From NCBI GenBank assembly GCA_017590115.1, contig JAGGNK010007559.1, positions 3,742,020-3,806,019 on the forward strand: 64,000 nt of DNA, read 5' to 3'. Positions 1-12,623 of this stretch are shown piece after piece. How positions within the stretch are numbered: position 1 is the first letter of the stretch; every line of letters starts with the position of its first letter. The stretch comes from Montifringilla adamsi. Its lineage: Eukaryota > Chordata > Aves > Passeriformes > Passeridae. The notes below the pieces were generated by a model. The model was not told the DNA's origin. It did not search any database and saw only the letters and a list, made by a program, of their open reading frames with translations. A program made the position numbers and the translations under genes.

Positions 1-916
1 CTTAAAATTGATGACCTAAAATTAGTTTCCTTGAAGCTGCTTTAATGACACTTCCCTTTTTGTGCATGTGTGTGCACAAAATGTAACCCACATAGAGGGG
101 AGTGCATTCACCCTTAACTGTTTTTTAGCTGATTGAGACTATAGAAATTATTTCTAAATGCAGTAGTAGAAACTTTTATGGTGCTGAAGGCATTTCCTGG
201 ACAAATTACACTGATGATCGCTCTTTATTGAATAAAAAATATAGGATAAGAAAGGGAAGACTTTAGCTCTTCTTTTACAAGGAAGTAACTGCAAAGGAGA
301 ATGACAATAGAGAGTTTGCATTAATACATCTTGAATGTAAAGTAGAACTGGAGTTCTTAAAAATTCATTAAAATCTTTTCAAGCTGTTCATATTGCACTG
401 TGAATTCAGCAGGTAACTGGTGAATTTTGGTGTGTATTGCTACAAGCCACCCACCTGCTGACTTTTTTACTTTTCAGCCTGTGGAGTTGTCAGATGAAAT
501 TCCTGGAGACAGCTATGCTGATTAATGTTCTCAGAAGTAAGATCTGTGTATGTTTTACAACTCCCTATGTAGCTGGTGAAAATTTAGTATGTGCCTCTCT
601 GAAATAGAGTTTTGGAGGAGTGATTTCATTTACAGAAGTCCCATTGTACTGGTCCACCTGAGGTCTGCCTTCCACTAAGTTAAGGACCTGTGTCTGTGTG
701 CTATGTCTGAATGATACCATACAGTAGCAAAGGTTGAGAGAAAATGAGTAATGGGTGAGGACACTTCTCAAGGAGTGCTGAAAAGTTCAGAAAACCTTTA
801 ATGAACTTAAACCTTTTAAGGAAAATTTTATTTTTCTTTAATTTCACACCGGTGGCCTGATTCAGCACTGTGTTGGGGTAGATCCATGCTGCTGAAAAAA
901 GGAGAGGACAGCCGAT

Positions 917-997
917 CTTATTTTGTTTGCTTTTTTTTTTTGTTTGTTTTTGTTTGTTTGTTTGTTTTTGTTGTTTTGTTTTTTGTTTTTGTTTTGA
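917..997. repeat. T/G-rich low-complexity tract
   Basis: Alternating T runs and single G (GTTT and GTTTTT units). Read in reverse it gives a spurious Lys/Asn/Gln-rich open frame. It may be the degenerate tail of an old retroposon, but no element body is recognisable. Confidence 0.85.
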
Positions 998-3900
998 GTA
1001 TTCCCATGACAAATTATCCTTCCAGGCTTGTTATCAGTACCACATTTTGAGAGAGGAAAACAGAGTGGGAAGGATCCCCATATGCCCAAGGACCTCACTT
1101 TACCCTCTCAGTGTAGTGACTTCCTTTCTCCTTTAGAGCAATATGTGTCTTTAGGTTCCTGTGAAATGGTAATTTAAATTCAGAATGCCAGCAAAGCTGG
1201 TTTTTTTTTGTGGTTTTTTTTTTTAATCTAACTCACATGGTTTCTTAGCAATTAGGCATAAAAAAAAATATGTTGTGGGAGGTGCTCATAATTTTCTGAC
1301 TCAGTTGGTTTCAATGGGAGTCAGGCCTGTAAAGCAGCTGTTAAGGTCAGGCAATCTGTAATTGACCTGTCAGATGTTGCAATTAAAGTGTATTGCAGCT
1401 GTTAGAAATAGGAGTTACCTCCATTGCTCCTGGAAAAAGCTGAAAAGCAACTCGAAACCAAACCACCAGAAAGCTTTAATATATTTCACTGATTCACTGA
1501 GTACTGCTCTCTTCTGTGTGTAATGCAAGAAACAGAGGGGAATGCAGATGGGGCTGCTGCCTTTGATTTCAGTGCTGTTTGTGGCAAGGCCTCTTTCATG
1601 TTCTGAATTACAAAGTCCAGGGAAAATTCTTGCCAATGTCTATCAGTTAATAAGTTTACACCTTGAAATGCTTAGAGTTGTTATAAAACTGTGGAAAACC
1701 TAAAAAAAATTATTTACATGAAAACACACGTGGGAATGCTTTTGCCACATACTGTTTTTTACCTTAATGGTTTTGTGATGTGGATTTTGTGAAGTAGTAG
1801 GATGTACTGTAATAGAATAACTAGGAATTGTATAGTTGCTTCAGCCCTGTGCACTTCAGTGTATTTGTGTCTGACTCATAGTCCAGTGTTTTTAATCATA
1901 AAATGCTTAAGCCACTCTTTAATTCAAAATTAGTCATTGAGGGATGATACTGAAATGTATGTAGCAGTTGCAAGGCTCTAGAAGCTTTTGACAGCTCTCC
2001 AGAGCCTTTATGTCATGACAGTCAGTTGGGAAGCTGGGGAGGTCTGAGTTGGCTGTCCTAATGGTTTTATTGAGCCTCACTTAATATCTGTGCTCATTGA
2101 GGGTCTGCAGTGTTTTTGTGTTGTGTGTTTGCTGGGGTTTTTGGCTTTTTTTAATAAGCAAAATGCTTTGTCCTTAGCATGGTAAAAATTCAGGTCATTT
2201 GGGGCCATCTGGATTCCATTTCAGTGTCTTGGATGTTGTCTTGTGCTTGCCACTGTCCTCCAGCTGGAAAGCCACAGTGGTGCTGAACTTTTGCATTTTA
2301 GTTCCTAGATATTTGAGTTGAACATAAATCTGAATGAGATGAGTGTTGCCTTAAGCACAAAGAGAAATGTCTGGTACTCGCCAATTCCAGATCTGACATT
2401 TTATTTTCTGGCTATTCTTAGGACAAGGATTCTTTAGAGTTTGTTTTGTTACCCTGCTATGGATTTTTCTATGAATTAGAAGTTTAAGTATTTTATGCAC
2501 AGAAGCTGTCATCAGTAGTTTATGATCTCTGCACAGTTCTTGCTAGAATATGAGTGAGTCTAGAGCTGCATTAATGTGGTTCTCAGTCTTTGCTGTTGCT
2601 GTTTCAAGGTGTTAGTGACTCTTTATGATCTTACTTGTTCCATAATCTGTGTGAACACTGCTCTTTAGTCAGGTAAGTTAGAGCAAAATTTTTCTAACCT
2701 TCCTAGTAATACTGAAACTAAAAATAACATGATTACCTGCACAAGGCTTTCAGAGAAGTCTGGAATTCTAGTCCATTTTCTTCCAAAATTAGATCACAAA
2801 GAGCTTTTCTGTTCTTGTGGTGCTAATTTATGTTTCTTTTGCAGTTTCCAGGTAGCAGGAAATGCTGGTAATACCTTTCTCCATTAATTTTTTCATGGAA
2901 TTCAGTGACAGGAGAGACTATTGCATGGCATGGAGTGATTGGCAGGACTGCTTCTCTTGGGTGCTGGGAACAATTATTTTAAAGAAACTTTGCAGAGAAG
3001 CTTGACTTTTGGGTTGAATTACTTTTGTCCCACCTAACTCAAACTTGATGGCAGCTCTTAAAAGACTTGCATGTTTTGAAGTCCTGTTTATTGGCCTTTT
3101 CCTAACCTTTCCTGTCCTTTGGACCTTCTGAGGATTATGCTTGAAGAAGCTTCTGAGAAATCCTGATCTGTCATAAATGCATTTTCTGCATTTATCAAAG
3201 GCACGTTTCCTTGGGTAGATGAGATGCAAGGAGGTGAACAACTGTGATCAATGTGCCCTCTAACAGCAGTTTCCAATGTTAATATTTGCAGCTTGCTCTG
3301 TATCTTCAGGTTCCTTAAGATAATTAATTTTCATGTATTAAGTACAACTGCCTTTCTAGTTAGGTGTGAATACTTTATTTGTATTAAATGTAGCCCTCCT
3401 CCCTTCCCTAGACAGTTCAAGCTTTCTGAAAATAGCCTTGCTTTGGTTTGTTCTTGTTTCGGTTTGTGCCAGCTGCCTGGTCTGTAGATCTTTGCCTGTT
3501 TTTTCTAATGTTTATTTTATTTGAAGAGTTATTACCTTCCTTCTTAGGGATGTGCTAGGTCTGAAACTAAATGCTTCTAAGTATTAAAAGCTTGAGTGCT
3601 ATTTAATAATACCAGAGAATATCCCCTTCTGTAATTTTGAAAACAACTCTGAGACCTAAGGAAACCATGATTGTGTACTGTGTTTTGTCCTGTCAGCTTA
3701 AAAAACCACGAGGCACCTTGCATGCTAATCCTCTGCAGAACATGAAATTAAAATGAAGGCTGTACATAAGAAATATGACATTTGATTGGTCATTAAAAAT
3801 CCCCTGAAAAAAAAAGATGTTCAGATACCTATGAGTAAATCTGTAGATTCCATTCCTTTTTTAATAATCCCTCATAACTACATTTCACATGGGTACCTAG

Positions 3901-6900
3901 AGGTTGAGTTACTAATTGGTGCTGCTCCTCTGTGTATCTGAGTTCAGCCTCATGTAGACAAACCTGTTTATTTTTAAAACCTATTCATGTGAAGGTGTGT
4001 GATGGTTGTTTTACCTTGGCAGGTACTGGGACTAGTGCTGTGATTTTTTTGCTAGGGAAATGAATGTAAATGTTAAGAGGTCTTTGAATGCTCACTTGCT
4101 ATCTGTAGACCGTTCTACCTATTGATGTGCATTTGCCCTGGGAAAAAAGAGCCTGCAAGACAATTCTGATAAGCCTTTTTTTTATTTAGGATTCAGGGCA
4201 CCTTCTTTTACCTAATTTTGGAAACATGCTTTTCTCTAAGTCACTAGGTCAAAATTTCCCCTAAAGATTTCATAGTGACCTTTAATTTAATCGCAGATGT
4301 GGGCAGAGTTTTCAACTGTGGACAAATCCACAGAGGTTTTAGATAATCTTTTATCAGATTAATGAGGAGGTGATTTCTTTTGTTTTTTTTTCACTGAGAT
4401 AAGAGAGCAAGTTACAATTCTGCACAGTTTAACCTCACCATTTACCCTTTCAACAGGGTATCATTTTTTGCGTGTAAACTTTTGATGCTTTATTATTATA
4501 GAAATCCAGCATGTTCTGTTGAGGTGCAGAACTTGTGCAGTACCAGAAGATGCTAATGTAGACTCTTTTCCCCTTTAGAAGAGAGCAAAAGCAGCAGTTA
4601 TATATTTATTGTGCAGAACTGTAAGACCATTATTGGGGTTTTGAGAACCCAGCAGCTTGAGGAAAGTTGGGAGAAGCTGGCTTTAGCTGGCTCCGAGTTT
4701 GCCCTTGTTTTAATGTGTCTATTTCTGAATCCCTTGCTGCAGAAATTTCAGATCTAGGTCTGTAAACTTTTCTTTTTCTGGGGCATTTCTCTTCTCACTT
4801 GTGGCCAAATTTTTTTTTTTTTTGGTAATTTTGATGCCAGCAACTAGCTACCTGTTATATTTTAGCATAATTTTAAGGACAGCAATATATATTATAGGAA
4901 GTTACTACCAAAATCTGTAAGGGGGGCGGGGGGGATATGGTGGTGGTTTGTTACTATTTTATTTTGTTCTGGAAACTAATGAAAGGTCCCTTTGAACTGT
5001 TTAACGTGAAGTGTTTTGGAAGAAAAAGGTGCTACCTGTTGTTTGCAAGTACAAATGATAAACAAGAATATAGTTCATAGGAGGAGAACACGTGAATGGA
5101 GAAAGTATTATGTATGTACTAGAATTTTTATTCATTCTTATTGTGCCAACTGGGAGTAAATGTTCTTTAATATAATTATACTCTGATGCAGTTTGAATCT
5201 GTTCCAAAGAGCAGAGCTTTGCCTAAAAGCTTCTTTTATTTCTCTTGTTAGGGAAAATGTTGAATTTCTTAAAAATGCTGCTTCAGTTCAGCCTTCAGAA
5301 AATCATTAAATAAGAAGAAATTACATTTTTCTGAGTTTCTGGAGAACCTTTAACTGCATACTAAAATGCAGATTATTTTACTCAAATTTTTCTGAACTTA
5401 AAAGCATTTGTACAAAAATGTTTGGGTTTTTTTAATGATGCTCAGAGAGCTCCTGCTGGAGGTGTTTTAGCTCTCACCCAGCTGAGTTGTGCTGACCTGG
5501 GTTACTCTGTCAGGGGTATTTGCTGTGTGTGTGTTATGATCCATGGTGGGTGGCCCCATCAATTTTGGCCATAATCTGGGATTGGCTTCTGCTCAACACA
5601 TTTAAAACACAGTCTTTTAATAGTACTTGATATTGATATCAACTTTTTAACTTCTGCCCTTGGATTTAAAACAGGTTTTGTTGGTTTTGTTTTTTCGCTC
5701 TTCCCCCCAACCTCTGCATCTCAAATCCAGTTGCATGAACTTGGAAAGTGAAGGAAACTTCCTTCTTGTTCCAGATGGAAACTGAGCTCTAAAGCCTTAT
5801 CTCCAGGCTGGGTAACTGGATCCCTGACAGGAAGGTTTCACAGGGCTATTGTGTGATAGTAATTACCAACCCTGGCTCTGTAGTTCATTTAAAAGTAATG
5901 ACTAGTGGATGTAAAAGGAACAATAGATGTTAACTATGGAATACATTAACTCATGGAGATGCCAGGGGAATTTAATTGATCATAATTAGAAATCTGAATG
6001 GGGATAGGAAAGAACGTTGAATTTTGCATTTTGTATCCCTTCATTTTTTTGTCTTTTATGATATAGATCTGCTGAATGAGATGAAGTCCATGTGACAGAT
6101 AATGTCCCAGCAGCTGTGCTCTCTGCTTCAGGGAGGGCATTCTGGGCTAAATGGGAATTGGCTTTACTTCTGTGGCAAAGCAGTACTTTTGTAGCACTAA
6201 TATTGTGCTTCATTTTGAAGGACCTGGAATGGAGACTTTTTGCTCTTAACAGAAAATTTGGTCTGATGCTGAGAGCTCTGTTACTTATTTTAATTAAGTT
6301 CAAAGAATTGCAGCAGTTCTCCCACATATCTCAGTGTTGGAAGGCAGATAGTGCTTGAATCTTTAGTAAATCAAACAGAATCTAGAATTTCTGGGAACAA
6401 ATATGAATTTCAGATCATTTTGCCTTGTGTAGGTGTTCCCTGTCTGAGAAAGATTTAATGTGCTGCTGGCCTGGTTTGGAACATGGCTGTCATGTGTTCG
6501 TGGGGTCCTGCTTCTGTTGATATAAAATCTCTCACTCCATAAGGAGGCTGCAGAGATTGTCTAAAACTAATATACTGCTTCTTCTTCCTGCCAAATGGAG
6601 GGTAAATTTAGAGTATGAAGTGTCTACCTGTTTTGAGTCTGACACTTGAAAATTGCTATCATGTAATCCAAAATGATAAAAAAGGCCCCATGAATCCTAA
6701 AGAACAACTGGGTGTTTTTCCCAGTCTGCCAAAGCAGGAGCTGCCTGTTGGATGAGTGATGGCCCAGAAGGGTTACTGGGGAAAGCAGAGGCTTAACCAG
6801 TGCCACAGCTGCTCACAGGGAAAGATGTTTCTCAATCTGCATGAAGTTGAATTGTAGCATTATCAGTAATGAAGTTAGTTCTTTCCTGAACAGCATTTAG

Positions 6901-9049
6901 GACTTGTTGTTCTGGTGCAACTGACAGATACAGGGGAAAGTATTGCAGTGCTGTTTAATAACCTGTGAGGCTTTTCCTTTACTTAGGAGGAAAGGAATTT
7001 CTGTTTTGTGGAAAACACATTTTTTGGTCTGTGTTTAGTAGCAACAAAAATACAAATGTTGAACCTTGTTGCACATTTTTCTGAAAGCATTTTGCTAATA
7101 CAGTGCACTCTGTACCCTTTCCCCCTCACGAAGATGTTGTAATAAGTAATAGCAATGTGGTTGGAGTAGTTGGCTGCTGCAAAGCATGTGAATTTAGTTA
7201 CCCAATCCAGCCTGTTTCTCGAGCTAAATGATTATGACTAAGTGTGGTATATGGAACTTTGACCTTTTAAGTTAGTTCCTAGTGTGCTGCTTTGTTGTTT
7301 GAATCACTTTCTACATTGTTAATATGAAAAGAATTGCTTTGCTGTATAAAGTTGGTGGGATAATTGTCTGAGCTCTTGGATGGACTGTGTTTTCTCCGGG
7401 CTGTGAACAGGTGCTTTCTGGGGCGCAGCTGAAGAAGGGTGGGGTGTGTTTGTCCCCTGCAGGAGGAGGGAACAGGAGGGTGTTTGTGCTGCTGGGCAGA
7501 AGCACACATTGCTGGGTGCTTGGCTCTTCCTGTGAACTCCCAATTAGTCATTCCTGGGAAGGAGCACAGCTACTGCAGTGACACTTACAAGAGGTGTCAT
7601 GGCCTAGCCCACGCCTGGCCTCTCCCTAGGTGTCCCTGTTTGTCACCAGGTGCATCACAGCGTGGTGCAGACGTCTTGTCACCCAGGCAAAGACATCCTC
7701 AGCTGCAGCACCACTGCCTCCCTGCTCACAGGAAAGGGCTGGGCGAGGAATGTCTGTCCCAGGCAGCTGCTCTCCCTGTTTGCCTGGCTCAGTGTTTCCT
7801 GTTGTTGGAGCTTTGAAGGCAATGCCTGTAGGTGAGGATTATAAACTGCTCCTCTGTGGGAGATGGGGATGCACTGCCTTGAGGTCAGAAGTGGAAATGG
7901 CAGCAGTTGGTTGGCAGCTATCTCATTCCATCCTGCAACAGCATTCAAAATTCAAACCTTTGGGGGAGAGGAATTCTTTTCTGAGCAGCCTTCTTTCCTT
8001 CCGGGTAAAAGTTCGTGTTTTGAATAGTTTGAAGCCTGAGGATATAAGACTGTTACTCAGATCTGCCTGCCACATAACAAAACTCATACCTTACATCTTC
8101 AGAATCAACAGAAAAACCTTAAAGAGGCAGCCAGAGAATGGGGAACAGTGTGACTGGCCTTCAAAAGGACCAGTGAAAACCTGTGTTTCTACAAGTACCA
8201 ATGTAATCTGCATACAATCACTTCGGAATTTTGCCACTTCAGCTAGTGAGGCTGGAACATCAGGTCTTCAAACAGCTGGGAGAGGTGCTGAGGAGTAGGG
8301 GAAGGAAAATGAGTGAAAAAAAAATGTAGCCAGAAATGAGTAAGAAGTGAATCTGTTAAAATGATTTAAGGGGTAAAAATGTGTGGTTCAAGAGCCTGAT
8401 GAAATAGCTTTATCAAAACCTAACACTTACAGAAAGAGCTGTCAAGGAAAAACTTCTCAGCATCTGCTTTAGGAAGAAAAAAACAAAACAAAAGCCCAAA
8501 TTCTCCACAATAAAACAGAGATTGTGTTCAGGAATGGATTGAAAACATGCTCTTTTATATGGCATAATTTGTGGTACAGTAACGTGCTTGAGGTAGACAA
8601 ATACTGGTTAATCAAGAATTTCCTTCCTTTCTCTGTTAAGGTAATCATGATGTTGAGAAAATCTTGCTTGTTCAGTAAGCAGTAAAATCTCTTTTCAGTA
8701 CATTTGGTGTGTGCAAGTGAAGTTCATCTGTTTCAGGTCATTAGCACTGCATTAGCACAGCATGGCAACTGGTGTTTAAACACCAGCTAATTAATGTTCA
8801 GTGTAAACACAGTGTGCTAAAGAGCTATCCAAACCCATGAAGTTCTAGCTGATACAAAATGCCACAGTGAAAATGCTATTGTGAGGGAGGGGATTGCTAA
8901 TGTTTTTCTCCCACTTTCAGAGATTATTAATAAATGGTTAAAGCTGAACAGCAGAAAAGAAAGGGTCAAACTGATGCCAGCAGCAATGTGTGCAAGGGGG
9001 ATTTTGTCATTATATTTGTGGGGTTTTGATGTTAGTTTGTTTTTTCTTT

Positions 9050-9096
9050 CCTTAGTGTATAGTGTTGTATATATGTTTCCTTAGTGTATAGTGTTG
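9050..9096 (+). repeat. short tandem duplication
   Basis: The unit tttccttagtgtatagtgttg occurs twice, at about 9048-9067 and 9075-9096, with a few bases between. Likely replication slippage. Confidence 0.75.
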
Positions 9097-10970
9097 ATGG
9101 CTCAGTGACCTGGAAAATGTGTAGGGTTTTTGTACTTTCAAATTTTGGTGTGTTAGTTTTGCTGTTTCACGACTGGGCCAAAATATTAAACATGCGTGAT
9201 AGCTGATGGCCCAGCACTATGGAAATGAGGCTGGATACTTATCTTGTCCAGTAGTATTTTTTTTCCCCCTCTCCAAAATAAATTTGGGGGTGTTTGTCAA
9301 AAAAATCTGATAATTTGCAGTCTGACCTATGTGAAATGGAACCATGTCTGTGGTGGACAGCAGACACAAGCATGGGTTCTGTCTGCTGGTGGTTCCCAGG
9401 TGTGCTAATCCAACAGGGAAATGAGAGACCAAATTTCTTACCAACATTAGCACTCACCAAGTTATAGATACAGGTGACTGATAAGTGTACATGTAAACTT
9501 CAGGTAGCGGAGGGTTCTTAATATTTGGGTAAATTAACTACTTGATCCACAGATGTAGTAAGAAAGGTAGCAACCTACTGAGCCCCAGGTGGGCTGGAGG
9601 CACATCCCCATCACTGAAAGGAGCTCTCTGTTAATGCTGCTGCTTGGGTGGGTCAAATGGATTTTGGGGAGGACAGAGGAAAACTTCCATGATAAAAGCT
9701 GAAGTCAGAAGTGATCTTTAGAAAGAATTTCTGTCTCCTCAGCAGTCATCAGAGCAAGGGTGAGATGTCAAGTGAAAGCTTGACCAGGGTCTGAATGTTT
9801 CTTTTGGTCCTTTGAACCCAAACTGGCTCACTGTGATATGCAGCAGAAATGAGACTTAAAAAAACCAAACAACCAAAGCCTCAAAATGAAATTTCTGAAG
9901 GCTTTGCATGAAGGTTAACATCCAGCTCCTTCTGTACAGCCTGCTTGGGAAGTTCACAAATGCTGGAAGAAGCAAAGAATTGTCAGCAATTTAGGAACCA
10001 TAAAATGGACAACTGTAGTGTGTAGGAACTTGTGGACAGATACTTGCTCTGAATAAGCTGTGTAGCAAAGATCTGCTGTTTTAAAATGTTTAACCCAGCT
10101 TAGTTTAGTGACAGGTTAAAAAATGTTTACATGAGCAGCTCTGCTAGGAAGTAGAAAGGGCTACAACCTTCAGTAGGATGATGATGCCGAGCAGGTGGCA
10201 CTGGCTTGCAGGATAATACAATCTGATATCACAACTGTTTGTGAAGTGCAATTTCTTCACCACCACATAATCATTCTTCTGAACTGCTCTTTAAGCGTCA
10301 GCAAAGGCCTCACATTAATTCAGCTTGACAGTTTGATTACAGCATTTTAACAGCTTCTGAAAAATAATTCAGTTACTGGAGTGGTAAACTCGCTGTCTTG
10401 GCAGTGGAGATAAAGTGCTGCCTCCCAGCTGGAGAGGCAGAGCTAATCCTGTAATTCCTGGTCCATCTCTGTGTATGGTCTTAAATAATGTACTCCCCAC
10501 ACAATGACCTTTACATATTTCTGACCTTGCTTTGAGTTTCAAATTTTCTTTATTTATAAGGTATAAAGCATTAAGTAATGCATGTAGAAGGGACTGCAAG
10601 TAAGGAGTGAAGAATTTCAGTGTGTTGGGGTGGGATGTGGCTCTGGAACTCAGAGGTACATCTGGCAGGGAAAATAGAAAGGTGGTGCTTCAGAGATGAA
10701 TTGTAATTTCAGTGCACTTGAAGATAATTTTAACAGCCTGGTGTGTTTTAATATTGCCATTTTGTGCTATGTGGAAATATGTTAAGTAGCACACAGCAAC
10801 CTAGATCTGTAATTTTCAGCATAGGCATCTCCTGCTTCTTGTTTTTTTGTTGGTGTGAGTAGGTTTGGGATTTTTTCCTACGTAAAATTGTGTTTGACTT
10901 AATGCTTGAAAATAAGGGTATTTGAAGCAGGGCAAAATGCATTTAATGTGGTGTTATGTTTTCTTCCCAG

Positions 10971-12623
10971 ACTGACACATCTCTGGAACCTGCAATGACA
11001 AGTCGGAACAGTAGCCATGCAGACAAAACTGGTGAAATGTCCTCAAAGCAGTCAACACCAAAAGTGCAGGTCCAGCGATCTGTCTCCCGAGAAACCATCA
11101 CAATTCATTTCTCTGCATTTGGGAAGGAGGAAGAAGAGGAGGAAGAGGAGTTTAAAGAGTTTCTTGATGAGGAACTAGATGACCAAAGCATTGTAACAGC
11201 ACTTGAAGCCAAGGAAGACCTCTGCTTTGAGCATACCGGCCATGACCTTTTTGGTCCAGCTACCTCGCTTAACATGGCCAACTCTGCATCACCGCTGTCC
11301 TCGTCGCCTGCAGTTCTGCCAGCTGCCGAAACTGTAAAGCTGTTGGACTCTCCTTCCCCATCCCAAATACTCAGTGCAGTGCCACCGGTCCTGTCTCCAT
11401 CGTCACACTCATGTCACACGTTTGGCTCATCAGGTGCAGCAGCACCACCTGTGGAACAGAAATCCAGTCTGTCTTCCCCATCCTCATCCCCTTCCAGATC
11501 AGTTGCCTGCTCTAGTGGATCATCCACAGTTTCTAGTTCAAAGCCTTTTAAGGGGTTAGTCAAGTCCTTTTCAACAGAAGTGGAACCAAAAGAACCCACC
11601 CCACCGATGCGACATAGACACTTAATGAAAACCTTGGTGAAATCTCTGTCTACAGACACTTCTAAACAGGAGTCTGAAGCTGTGTCTTACAGGCCACCTG
11701 ACTCGAAACTGAACTTGCATCTGTTCAAACAGTTCACTCAGCCTCGAGCTACAGGTGGTGATTCTAAAACTGCCCCCTCCTCTCCATTAACATCCCCCTC
11801 CGACACTCGTTCCTTTTTTAAAGTACCTGAAATGGAGGCTAAAATTGAAGATACGAAAAGACGCCTTTCTGAGGTAATCTATGAGCCTCTTCAGCTGCTC
11901 AGCAAAATAATGGGTGATGAAAGTAGTAGCCACAGGCCCAAAGCCTTATCTTCAAGTGCTTCAGAACTCTCAAACCTTTCCAGTTTGAATGGCCATTTGG
12001 AAAGCAATAACAACTACAGCATTAAGGAAGAGGAGTGTGATTCTGAAGGGGATTTCTCTGGGGGTGACTTTAACCTGACTAAGAGCATTCAGTCAAGAGG
12101 GGCAGAAGAACATGCAAAAGAGATGGAGACAAAAAGCTCTCAGTCTGCAAGCACAAAGGATGTGGGGTCAAAACCTTCACTTGTACTTGAAAAATGTTTG
12201 TTGTCTGCACTAGTGAGCAGGGAGGATGAGGAGTTTTGTGAACTGTATTCTGAAGACTTTTTCTTGCTAGAGGAAGAAAGCAAAACTGATAAACCTGCTG
12301 AAACTGTGGTGGAGCCTGAGATGACTGAGGAAACTGTTACTATGCTCAGTAGTGAAGATGAAAATAATCTGGATGTGCAACAGTCTGAAATACCAGTGAA
12401 AACTTTATACTTATTAATACTGTTAGTCTATGCTTACCTTATTATCCCTCTCCCTGGCTATTTAAGTGGACTTTTACTTGGAATGGCCCTTGGATTTATG
12501 GTAGCTGTCTGTGTGATTTGGCTTCTTATTCCACGTACTCATGACTATCTCAAATTGCATAAAAGCATGAAAAAGCGATGGAATACAGGAGCTCTAGACA
12601 TCAAAGAACCTGAAATACTGAAG
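10971..12623 (+). CDS. TEX2: TEX2 first coding exon (24 nt 5' UTR plus residues 1-543)
   Basis: The acceptor is ttcttcccag|act and the donor is ctgaag|gtgagg. Coding starts at 10995, with G at -3. Visible parts are an acidic Glu run soon after the conserved VQRSVSRETI segment, long Ser/Pro-rich stretches, two similar LVKS[FL]ST motifs about 34 residues apart, the strongly conserved block from NLHLFKQFTQP to EVIYEPLQLLSKI, and a hydrophobic hairpin at about residues 470-515, where a proline-containing turn separates two membrane segments. The hairpin should anchor the protein in the ER, leaving the long N-terminus and the C-terminal domains in the cytosol. The open frame runs 17 codons past the donor, so an unspliced transcript would end in a short unrelated tail. 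Confidence 0.96.

Larger units (their letters stand above)
1..10970. other. TEX2 5' flank / long 5' intron, no supported coding exon
   Basis: I find no exon here that extends a recognised protein. The stretch ends in a clear acceptor (ttcttcccag, 10961-10970) feeding the first coding exon of TEX2, so at least its right part is the intron between a noncoding 5' exon and the coding exon, as in other vertebrates. No CpG island is present; the most GC-rich part (about 7390-7880) has few CpGs. It holds a T/G-rich low-complexity tract (917-997), several T runs, a small tandem duplication at 9050-9096, a terminal-exon-like segment at 477-525 and a 222-codon open frame at 7630-8298; the last two are discussed as findings. 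Confidence 0.55.

Noticed and set aside
927..1136. Phe/Cys-rich and Lys-rich open frames around 0.7-1.1 kb
   Set aside because: Both are translations of the T/G low-complexity tract.
10172..10235. Possible C/D snoRNA in TEX2 5' intron (GATGATGATG followed by CTGA)
   Set aside because: Boxes about 40 bases apart, no terminal stem and no rRNA-complementary element that I can recognise.
10956..10994. In-frame ATG at 10956 as TEX2 start
   Set aside because: It lies in the intron and spans the acceptor at 10970, so it is not in the spliced mRNA; the start at 10995 matches the vertebrate N-terminus.
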